From NCBI GenBank assembly GCA_037903355.1, contig JBAJFE010000026.1:2666001-2730000 (forward strand): 64,000 nt of DNA. The letters run 5' to 3'. Source of the stretch: Trichuris trichiura (lineage: Eukaryota; Nematoda; Enoplea; Trichinellida; Trichuridae). The position numbers and the translations under genes are program-made. Positions 27,501-39,500 of this stretch are shown piece after piece. The notes under the pieces were generated by a model. It saw nothing but the letters and a program-made list of their open reading frames with translations. It had not been told where the DNA came from and ran no database searches. Every line of letters begins with the position of its first letter. Position 1 is the stretch's first letter.

Positions 27501-30500
27501 TAACTGGATGGATCAAGTTTCCGGGGCAACCGTTGTCACGCAGAGTCTTCTACATGTGTCTACGCTCATCAATGAGGTGCTCTTCATCGCAGACATTAAC
27601 GGTTCTCTTCACAATGCCGCTCGCAATACCACGGAGGGTTGGTCTACGATGGGATGCGCTGCAGCGCAAGTACAAGCCTGAATTTGTAGGCTTGCTACAG
27701 AACGTCGTCCTGGGCTAGCCTCCCTTCTGAATGATCAGTACTTCCGGAAAGCAGAGCTTATTAGTGCTCTCCAACTCCATGGTGAAAGAGATGGAGTTTG
27801 GAAACAAGCCATCCAGATGGTCTAAGAAAGCTTGTTGCCTGTCTTTCTTTATGGCAACAAAACTGTCTCACCTACGTATCGTTTGAAGAACTTTGGTGTA
27901 TACCCTGGTTGCACTTGGTAAGGGCAGTTTCTTACAGTTCTTGTTTGAAGAACTTAGCTAGGGCTAGTGACAAGATGCTTCCCACGGGGTCAACTAATTG
28001 CCTATAGAATTTGCCTTGAAAGTGAAAGTAGTGGCCTTCATTTGCGCAAACTTTGACTGACTTGGCAATATGAAAAGGGTCAACGCATGTGCAGCAACCT
28101 GAAAAGACATCTACTCTCAGGATTGTGCCCATTATCTCCTTTAAAACTACGATCGTTAACCATGACTTTGAGGTTGTTACAGATAAAAAAATCTTCTGCG
28201 TCTACGCTGCCTTCCTTCAGGCTAGAAACACTGAATTCTTGACTTCAAACGGAAGTATCCTGAATTTTTGACGTGGAAATCACGTTTCCTGGTCTGGCTG
28301 TAATGTCGTCGAAAAGAACGAAACCAGGGACGAAGCCCGCTCGCGCGAAACATGACAGCTCTGAAAAGGAAGTTTATCCTGTGAATCTTCGGGACGCAGT
28401 GCGGCTCAGGGCATCTGACATCGTAACTATACTTGATGAAATGGACGATCCTCACAAACCGTGCCTCTTTGGTCGGTTAAGCGAAAACATTGAGTTTCCC
28501 AAGAAGAGTTGCTCATACTGTATCCAAAAAATTCTCCTTAACTGGCTGGTATCAATCAGGAGTAAGCAAGTCATTCACCTTGAAAAGATACTGTTCTGTG
28601 TTGAGAACTACTGCCACGTTTCCTTTATCAGACTTAATAATGACTGCATCTTCTTTCGCTTTTAAGCGCCTCAATGTGCCAAGTTCTATTTTGAATGGAT
28701 TCCTTCTTGTTTGTGCACATAGCTACTAAGGACATTAGTGAATGCACTTTCGATGACAGGTGCTTCGCGCGCCTCCATCTTCTGCGAAAAGTTCTCAAAT
28801 ACCATATCCAAGCACGCCACTGGGCTTGGACATGGTACAACAGTTAGCCTCTTTGGATAGTAGTGCGCCTTAAGTTGACCGTGAGGTTTTCGGATGTACT
28901 GGTTTTTCTGTTAGAATTTGTGAAGATTCACTTTCGTTTATGGATCAGGTACCTGAACTTCTAACATTTCCGTCTTGATGCAATCGACCCAATATTGTAC
29001 TAAGTTGAGTGTTCAGTCCAAAAGTTCAATGAAAATGTCACGGCACAACAGCAATTTTATACGCTTTCGTTTAGATTTAAACTTTCTCGTTCCAACTCAC
29101 CATCTATCACCTGCGCTCGGTAATAGTCACTATCACAACAAAAAATCTAATTCCATGTAGAATGCGAGTGCTTCTTTTGCATCTGACATGTTGCCACTTG
29201 AAAAATAATACAATAGAACCTCCGAAGTTGACCACCTCTTTATGTAGACCACCTCCCTAAGTTAACCAAATTTTGACCACTTGGTTGGTCCGTACGTTAA
29301 TAATACAATATACCCACAGCCTCCTGTGTTGACCAGTTTCCTCCGGTCCCTTGGGTGGTCAACTTATGGAGGTTCTACTGTAATTTAGGAAGGCGGTAGT
29401 CGCGAAATTTGAATAGGAAGAACAGTTCGCAATATGCGCTGTTCACCTTCAGCATGAGCAGTTCCAACGATCTTACCTCCTGTAAGGTCTGTGCTCCGTA
29501 AACACTTTTGATTTCACCAAAAATGTGGTCCGTAACAGGGAACTACAGTGTAACCTCCATAAGTTGACCACCCAAGGGACCGGGAAAAACTAGTCAACAT
29601 AGGAGGTAATCAGCACAGGAAGGCTGTGGGTATAAGTGGCTCGGCTAAATAGCTTGCAGTTGAACCACCGTAAGTTGTCCATTCAACAGGCTGGTCAAGT
29701 TACTGTGAACAAACTAGCATTGCGTCCATTTACCACGTCAAAGCTAAAGCGGTCAACTTCCCACTTACAGGAGTGGTCAATGTATAGGAGTTGTTCTTGC
29801 GCTTATTAAGGTGCGGACCACCCAACTGGTCAAAATTTGGTCAACTTAGGGAGGTGGTCGACATAGACAGGTGGTCAACTTCGGAGGTTCTACTGTATCT
29901 CACACTAAAAAAAGTAAGGTGAGTACCCTGTTCAAGGCCGCTACCTTCAAAACAAGGTAAAGCTTAACAAGAGCCAACTTACTTCTGAAACCCACGTCAA
30001 AAAGAAGCGACACGGATTTTTCGTTACAGACTAGTTCTGTGTTCAGCGTGAGAAAAAGGTGGAAAATCGTTTGGATTATCGTGTATGCACAATCATCTCA
30101 CTTACGCCTTTCTCTGTTTTCTGAATTTGACTTGTTTGACCTGGCCTTGTCTGCATCACAAGACCCGGTCTGGCGAACAGTGTTTTTCCAAACTCTACTA
30201 ACTGACGGACAGGTTCCTGCAAAAATAGTCTGCCCCTTACAGGCAGGGCTTCTTTTAGTTTTAAATTAAGCCTTGAAACTTAAAACGTGAAACGCACCTT
30301 GAAAGTTTGTGCCTTACCCATAGCTTTGGGGCAAAACACGAAACCTCAAGATGTTTCAAGTCGTTCCACCACAACATGGGGCCGATTCGAAGGAATGACA
30401 AGACCGAGACACCTGACCAGCTTTTTCAAGACTGCATGTGTATGTCCCTCTGCGAATGCTCTTTGCTGTGCATGTAGGAGAAACAAGGTGGTCGCTACTT

Positions 30501-33500
30501 AACAAATTCCAGGAAGATGTCAGAGGAAGAGCAAGAGAACGTAACGGATTGGCTGCAAGAAACGACATTGCAGGCAAGCCCGAAAGTTGAAAACAATTAA
30601 AATTATAGTTAAGCTGCTTAGAAAAGCGGCGGTAGTGGCGCTAGTATCAGCATTCCGACGGGATGTAATCGCAACGAAGTTACGTAAAGAAAATCATTTC
30701 ACGCACCGAAAAATGAAAACCCCATTCACACGTCACAACGCTTGTTTCGATTGGACCAATGACGTGCCAGTTAGCGAGCTGCACAGCCTCATTCGCCAAA
30801 TCGGATGTTGTGATGTGGATAGGGGAGAAGAGTCAACTTGAGCAAACAGAGAGTGAGTGGCCTGAAGGATGTCTCCCTACATAACGGACAATCCAAACAA
30901 TTTTCTACCTTTTCTCCGGCTGACAACGGAGCTACCCTGTTCTGAGATCTCCGCAGCGTTCCATCGTTTTGACGCGTATTTCAGCTGCTAAATTTACTTT
31001 TTCTTAAGCTTTACTTGCTCTGAAGAAAGCTAAAGGAGGCATTACCATGTCCAATTATAGAAGCAAAAATAATACTAAAATAAATTCATGTAAGTGCAAA
31101 AATTTGCCCAACTTGTTGATAGAAGCACACTCAAAACAAAGTTTTTAAATAAAAGCTAAACATTAATTCCATTTCTAGATCTCCTAAAACGAAAGCTAAC
31201 AGACAACGGCAACAGATACTCAACGAAACTAACATCCGTTACAAACTGCAGACTAGATTTATGAAAAATATAAAGCTCTCTATAGCAGTGTTTCCCAACC
31301 TTTTTTGAGCCAGGGCCCCCTTTTGCGATTTTCAACTTGCCGGGGCCCCCCGTCATTCTCCCCAACGTAATTCTCCTGCTTCTGTTATCGTGAGGTGCGC
31401 CTACTGTGGTTAGGTTGTTGTCAATTTGTACAAGTAGTTCAGCACTTGAAAGAGCCGGCAGAATGTAGAATTGACTTCGCTGCCTACCGTATTTACCAAA
31501 GAAAAAACAGTTAAGCCGGGCCATCTTTAAAAACCTTATTAACCTGCGGATCTTGTCAGCCGCAAGTAGGACCCCATGGTTTGCGCTGTGAAAGTTGAGT
31601 GTGCGGCTGGAAAACCTGGCGATGCGAAGTCGACGCTGAATTTCTTTTCTACACTAGAGCAAAATGGCTAGTAAGGAAGCCAGCCAGCTGCCATATACGG
31701 CGAATGCTCCTAGCGATATTCGAAGCCGTTAACGCCATAAATTCTTTATTTGGCACTGAAGGCGTTCTTTTCGTATTACTGGACTTAAGCCGGCTAACTG
31801 CAGATCAGGGAGCATTCAGAGTACAAGCGCGGCATTGGGTTTCCTCTTCCTTAATTTTTCGGGCTGTTAGCAATGGTAGCGCAAATTGTAAGTGAGGCTG
31901 CGATGTTGTTCTCAGTGCTGCGCAACAATGAATCTAAATTCAATATTTCCTCGGAGCAAGACGACAGCCGCTTGATCTTACCTCACTTAGTGCGACGGTT
32001 GGGTCTGGTGCAATGCTAATAATTTATCCACGTCCGGCTCGATAGTCGTCAGAAGTAATCTCAAGTCGCCTCGCCTGACTATCTGTAAGCGGTTTCTTTT
32101 TTTTCCGAGAAGGTCCGTTACCGCACTAAATCCGCGTTCAACCAAATAGGACGACGGAAAATGGATGAGGAACTTCTTAGCTACGTTCCATAGCCTGGGA
32201 TACAGCTGTCTGATTTCCTGCTGCAGCCAGAAACTGGTATAGCCGCCCTTCATCTTGGGCTTCAGCTCCTCGTTGGCTTGCATCTCAATGAGCTCTTCCT
32301 GGTAAGCCACTTCAACCTCGGCGAGGCATGTAAACGGGTCCAAAACCCAGTCCGGTATCGTCATGGACAAAATATCTCTGTACCTTTCGCACATGTCCTC
32401 ATGGAGCATGCTGAGATGGTCACAGAAGGAGCGGATGACATCGTCAGGGAGGCCGCCATTCTTCTTGAGGTCGTCAAGGTTAGGGAACTGGCGGTACTCT
32501 CCGCGCCCCAGGTTTTGGCGGAAAATGGAAAGCTTGTCGATGAAAGCCTTTACAACCGTCTTCGTCTTGATAAGATTCAGTTGATCTCCTTGCAACTGCA
32601 AATTCATCTCGTTAAACTTTAAGTAGAGGTCCGCCATGTAAGCTATTTCAGCTCTCGATTTCTCCACGTTGTCGCGTAATTCCGTATCTTCAGTTTTGAA
32701 AAACAGTACGACGGTGTCAAAAAGGGCATAGAAGCGGCTCAAGCAGGCGCCCCTTGAAAGCCAGCGTACTTCTGTGTGAAGCAGGAGCCGGTTAAAATCT
32801 TCGTCATTTTCTTCGCACAGTTGGCTGAACAATCTCTCTCTCTCAAGGCACTGTTTTTGATTTTATTAACCGCAGTGATCACGTACTGCAGCGAACGGTG
32901 CAGTCTGTCACTGAGCCGCTTCGCCACCAGATGTTGCCGGTGAATTACGCAGTGCACGGCCAGCAAATCCGGTACCTTTTCTTTTAGATACGAAAGGAAC
33001 CCGCGATGGCGTCCAAGCATTGACGGGGCTCCATCCGTCGCGACAGCGATTACGTTCGTTAGTGGTATCTCCTTTCTCTTTAAAAAGTCTTCTACAGTAC
33101 GAAATATTGATTCTCCTCTAGTGTCAGTCAGCAGTTCTCTTGCGAAGAGTAACTCCTGAACTAACTTGCCTTCCTTGATGAACCTAACATAGGCCAGCAG
33201 CAGCGCTTCGTTATGTGGCAACGTCGACTCATCCACCTGTAAAGAAAATTCCTCTGTTCTCAAGAGGTTGCAGAGCGTATTCTCCACATCAGCGCTCATT
33301 TCATCAATACGTCGCTGCACCGTATTGTTGCTTAAGGGAATCTTTTTAATTATTTCAGTTGCAGGAATGCGCAACACAGTACGCAGCACTTCCGAAACAG
33401 CCGGCAGTATCAGTTCTTCTCCGATGGCATGCGGCTTTCCAGATTTCGCGATTAAGAGGGAGATGTTATAGGACGCGCGCAATCCGTCGGTGTTTCGTCT

Positions 33501-36500
33501 TGATGCGGATGAAAAAATCCCTGGCAATTTAGGTCGCTTTTGGAAGTTATCTTGAAGAGATTGGAAGTAAGAAAGGTCTTTATTGGCCTTGTCACCGTGC
33601 ATCGTTTTCAGGTGTTTTACTAATTTTGAGGGCTTCATCAGTTCATTCGCAAAAGCCTTTTCACAGATCAAGCAAAATGGTTGCTGCGAATTCGAGGGTG
33701 ACGGTATAAAACCGTATCTTAGATATTCGACGTTGTATTGCCTACATTTCTTTTTTGCTTCTGCCATCTGTAGAAATTTACATCCGTTACTAACAAGTTC
33801 AGAGCCAGACAGTAGCACAGTGGTATTAAGAAATCAATTAGCCAAGCGTCATCTAAGCTCCCGCAGTAAGAACACAGGGGATTCCATACCGGACGGCACT
33901 GTCCCTCTACGTCGGTCCTGGAAGCGGGAGCAAATCGCTTTCATGTGATCACCCCGCTCTTTTCTGATGGTAGCGACGGACAAATAGGCTCAAAATAAGT
34001 CTATGAAGCATGAGGTTGCGACAGGGTCGTTCTTGTCCTCGCGCGGCGGACAACGGAAAGCACGCGATAAAATTTTCTGCCCAGGTTTGCGGACATCCTC
34101 CCTCTCCCTGGTGTTGTCGTGTCATGTTTGAGAAGGTAGGCTGGCTGACAAGATTTCGCACGGTTTCAAGTTCGGAAATACTTCCGCCCACCAAGGTCTG
34201 ATGGCAAACAATGCCCGCAGTTCAACGACGAACTCTCCGCTACTGGCTGTCTTTTTAGATATCAAACCAGTGAAGAGTGGGGGATACAAATGTTTGACTG
34301 AGTACTGCTTCAAACAGATCTACACCTCCCGTACTAGGCCTATTTTCCTTGCTATTTTTGCGAACCGCAAGGCCATGCGTATGGAAGGAAGGCAGACGGT
34401 CGTAAGATGCTCCCACCTGTAAAGCAAACTGGGCGTGTATTCTCCTTTTTGCTGGTGAGCGCTACTGAACTTGTGGCTTTATCATTCGCTACTTAAACAT
34501 AGGCGTCGTTAAACATAAGCAAACTAATCCTTTCCCGAAGAAGTTGACGAACAACCGGAGGCTGATGCTAGTTCAAAGCCCAAGCATAGCAAAATGGGTG
34601 ACGTCGTCGAGCGCTATAACTTAGGTTAAGACTTCCGCGACGGACCCTGTCGGCCGTCCTGAAGCCTGACACGCCGTGAGAGTCGTCGCGCAAACCTGCT
34701 GGCGTTTACGGAGCGCGTTTCTTAGAAAGCACTGCCTGTGGCTTAGTTTCTCTTGGAAATATGATCACAAGGAGCGGCACTAGGCGTTGCCGAAGTCCCG
34801 CGGGCGATAAGCTTCAGGCACAATACATAGCACGCAACGTGCCTGTTAGCGGCCGAGAAAAAGACGTCCACTATAGTCATGAAATGGGCACACTTCGTCG
34901 TTTAAGTACCCGTAGTAGCGAGCATATGACTTCTTGAATCCCGTTAGGTATCTACACTAGATGTAGAAATCAAATTGAGAAGTAGTGCTTATAAGATGTC
35001 CCCGTTAAGTGAAGAGCCACGGCAAGTGTTTCAGACATGTAAAAGGCAACCTGTACAAAACTGATTGATGTGCTTTTCGCGTTGATGAGGGCTCGGGGGT
35101 TAAGCTACCGCCGACGTATTAAAGAAGGATGGGACGCATTGGGACAGTCAGAAGGACCGCCGTCAGTCAAGGATCCCCTGTACTCACTAAACTAGCAGAT
35201 CAGAGCTTATTATTCTTACAGATACTCCTATGGTTGCGACTGAATCTATTTTAATGCTCAAGCAATGCTGATCTCCTGGTAACGTGAGCCATGTTTCAAC
35301 TAGAATCTTACAAGACACTTACCTTTGTATTTTTAAGAAGTTCGTCGAACTTCAGCAGAGGTCCGTAGTCGCGACAAAGCAGTTTCCTAACAGCTGATAT
35401 AACAGGATAGCCGAATAGATGAGAACTACAGCACTGAGGAAACAAGACACAAGAAGGATCGCAGAGCTATTATCACTTTCCACCGTCAACGCACAGGAGA
35501 GAATAATCAGTGTCTACTGAGCATCTTCCCCGCCATTACTCCCCAGGTGCGCTTGTCCGCCCCCGCGAAGAAGCTGTCATCGCCCCCTGCAGGTTGTAGT
35601 TTTCCGAGCCCTCCGATTTGCGCCAGGGTGGTACGCTAATGCGAAAAAAAATCAAAAAGATTCATTTTGAATTGCGCTTTGGCACAGCAGCAGATGGCGA
35701 AGCACAGAAATCGGACAATTCGCCTTTCGGTCAGGCTATCCTTCGCCAATGGCTTTTTTTGTAGTGTAGCTGGAATTCGCTACGCAGCGTAATATAGTAA
35801 GAAAAACTTTCGCCCGATACATCAGGGTAAACGACAGGGCAATGATAACAAGCTATTGGATTTCGTGTATCTTTTCCCCGCCAGAAACGGAGACGGCAGC
35901 ATCAAAGGGACGCTTATTTACGTTAACTGTCATAGCGCGCTACGCTTGTGTATCAAGCTCGCCAACGTCTCACAATAACATCGAAGAACACATGTTCAGT
36001 CTTAGGCTTAGGCTAGGGCAGGACAGGACGGCCGGCACGGTTAAAGAATGCGAACCATTGTTACTGTGACGGCGTAATCTTCACTTGACCTCCCTTGATG
36101 TTGCCGCGTCAACTTCAGCCGGGGGTACGATACACGAGTCTCGCTAATTTCCATAGCCAAACTACGTACAGGCACGGCTGCGCGCTCTCGTCCTGCGGCA
36201 CCGAATACCAGGGACCCCCTGGGGCCCCCCTAAGCTCCCAGGGACCCCCTAAATCCCCAATCCTTCTCAGGGCCCCCTTCAAGTCTTCCAGGGCCCCCAA
36301 GGGGTCCCTGGGGCCCACGTTGGGAATCACTGCTCTATAGCAATGAGTCTATTTAATTGTACTAAACCATGTAGTAGCTCATTGTGGCATAGGGGAACAA
36401 ATAATCATCCGCGCTTGCCTCAGTAATGCATTGAATACATGCGAACTGATCATGGCTGATAAATTTATGGCCCTATTTGAGTAGAAACATGAGGCCTATT

Positions 36501-39500
36501 TACCAGATAAAGTGTGGTTGCAACACCTCACACAACAGAAAAGAGCAACTATCCACGGCAAAGCCCCTTTATCCGCGATTTCCCTGCTCTCAGCCCACGC
36601 ATATTAGTGTTAAGTGGACGACAGCTTAAATAGTAGGCAAAAACCGAATTTCGGCATCGCTGGATTACCAGACAAACTAATCAGTTAAGAATCATTCTGC
36701 CGTTGAAACAGTTACGAATTAGCCTGCCATTTTATGACACTCCTTATTCTGATAGGCGTGTTCATTAACGTAGCGCGATAAGGCAGTGTCCCTACATACT
36801 TCCTCATCAATGATGCGCAAAGGAAAAAGTGCAGAATGAAAAGTCATTAAATAGTTCTGCTCATGGACAAGCCTAATTTCCCGAGAACGGCGTTGCAATT
36901 GCACCATTGGCCATTGAACTACACTTCTGAAAGACCAAATCGATTGGAAAATTTAACTCATCAAAAGTTTCAGAGTGGTGTGATATAGCAGTGCAAAGCA
37001 TCAGATAAAAAAACCTCATCACCATTATATGTGTACGTAATAATTTTCGTACTTTGTTGTTTCAAACATCGATGCGTGTTTTTTCTACGGGCATCTATTA
37101 TCTTAAAATAAATTTTAGAGCAAAACTCTTTTTCAACTATTGGCATTAGATCGCACTCGCCCACCTATTTTTCTTCAACGATTCGATTGCTCTTATAAAA
37201 CTTTTCAAATCTACTGGTGTGTTAAATTAACCTCATCACTTGCTTATTTGTTATAAGGAGCAATTTCTAATGCAGTAGGCTTACAACAAGATCTTGACGA
37301 TCAAACGTTTTATAATGGGACGCATTTTTTCTTTAGAGAAAACGGCTTTTTTCTTAGCGCACTATCGCCGCACCAAAAACGATCACTAATCCTAGTTCTC
37401 TGCCGTTAAACGACGTGCAAACCCAGATGCTGAAAAAAGCACTAAATTTTGTCTCAACCACTAAACAAGCTCTATGCTTTTGACATCGTTGAGTCCGCCG
37501 AACATAACCTAGTTTCAGTGGAACGATTTAAAGTAGCGATGATTAGATCTGCAATCGTGAATACTCTTTCACGGCGTGCCCCCAGTGTCACGTCAAATCC
37601 CACCAGCATCGAGAAAAAAGCAATGAAAGCCCTTCAAAAAAACCAGAACATTATGATTACCAAAGTGGACAAGGAGAATGTGGTTGCTTTACTGGACAAG
37701 TCAACTTACAAGTCATTACGGTCATTTAAAACGAACAGGTACGCATCTTTTGTTTGCTCGTTGCCGCTCATTTGCTGGTATGTCGCCATCACGGTAGGTC
37801 GGCTGGGCGCTCGCTCCTTGGTTTGACTAACGAGAGGGGAACCAAGGCTCGACGGCTCAAGATAGAGCAGACAGATGCGGCCTTGGCCGAAGTTAATCGA
37901 ATGGAAGCGCTTGCAACTATGAAGACAGGCTCGGTGGTGGACATCCCCAGCGCTGAAGACGGGTCCTAGAGTGACCCAAAGCTTCGCATGCAACGTTTAT
38001 TGTTATAAACGTTGCACGCGGAGCTAAATAGTTAAAAACCGTACAAACCTTTTCAGAAAAGATCAACTTTCTTTTAGCATAATTCACAAGCCAGCAAAGC
38101 GTACCTGCACTTTAAAACCTTCACTGCATTACTTCACTGCATTAATTACATAACCAATTAAACAAAAGTTCAGGCGAAAAAGCGCGTAAAAGTTCACTTT
38201 ACACACGCTCGCAGTGCACTCGGTATTCCCAGCGACGACCCGTGGAATAGATCAGCCGCGAATAGAGGGCTTTGCCGTATTTGACAAATTTAAGAAACAC
38301 AGAACTTGCTTAAACGTTACACAAACGAAACATTCAGCTCGACGGAAAGAAAACCCGGCCCAAAGCGTCCTGGAACAATAAAGGAAGCAATCTTCACCAT
38401 ATATCAGCCAACAGTCGCTTCGTTCACAGCCAGTTCGTCGGCAGTGATTTCATTAAAAGGTCAGATCGTCAGCAAGTCGGTTTGCGGACAGGCCCGTTTG
38501 TCAACATGAAGGTTTGTGGTCACGTCGGTTCCTTGACATCTCGGCCGCTCGACAGGTCGTTTTGTACGGTTTTTTCTCATTCGTCGTAAGCACACAAGAA
38601 TCCCTCAGGCTTCGATACACTTACTGACGCCTCAGCTGACTTTCTGAGTTGCTGAATTCACAGTTGAACCTCCGTAAGTTGACCACCCAACAGACTGAGG
38701 AAAACTGGGAAACATAGGGAGTGGTCAGCATAGGGAGGCTGTGGGTATAAGTGGCTCAGCTGAATAGATTAGTGCAGTGGAACCCCCAAAGTTAGCCGGC
38801 TCTTTATGTCGACCATCTCGCTCGGTTGACCGAACCTTGACCAGTTGATTAGTCCGCACGTAAATAAGCGCAAGGGCAACCTCTATACGTTGACCACATG
38901 CATAAGTGGGAAGTTGACCGCGTTAGCCGTGGCGTGGTATATGGACGCAATGTTAGTTTGCTCTCTCTCTATAAGTTGACCACTTCAGTTTGCTCTGTGT
39001 CAGTCGTTAGCAGCTGTTAACCGTCATTACCTCAATGTGCTATTACTCAACGTAGCGAAGTTTTTCATTACCGTGCACTGGAGATTCCTGACAACCGAAC
39101 CGGTTCCATGGCTTTAACAGTGCCTTTATCATACTTGCCAGCGCAGCTTGCGCGTTTCTTCATTTACAAAACATCCCACCTAGACGCTGGCAGCATTCTC
39201 CCAAGCAGCGAAATATGACGAATCGACCCTACTTGTATTCCTTCGCATGAAGCTCAACTCTATTCATTCGCTTCGCTGTAACCGTGCCGGAGGTGGTCTT
39301 AACGTGCCTTCGCGAGTAAAGAAATTCCGGCTTACGCAGTAGCAGCTACCAAGCTGTTTACAGTTTGCGCTGTGGCCGAACGGAAAGAATCGAGAGAGTT
39401 GGCACTGAAAGAAGAAATGGATCTTACCCACTTTCGAAGCCAGCAGTCAAAGGAAAACAACGAAGCGGTTTCTTGTCAACAAAACTACCGTTTGCAATAT

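Noticed and set aside
33949..34422. Open frames inside the right half of the hAT
   Set aside because: Overlapping on both strands, no recognised domain.
36095..36340. Proline/glycine-rich frames on both strands
   Set aside because: They come from the GGGCCCC-rich hAT end, not from coding selection.
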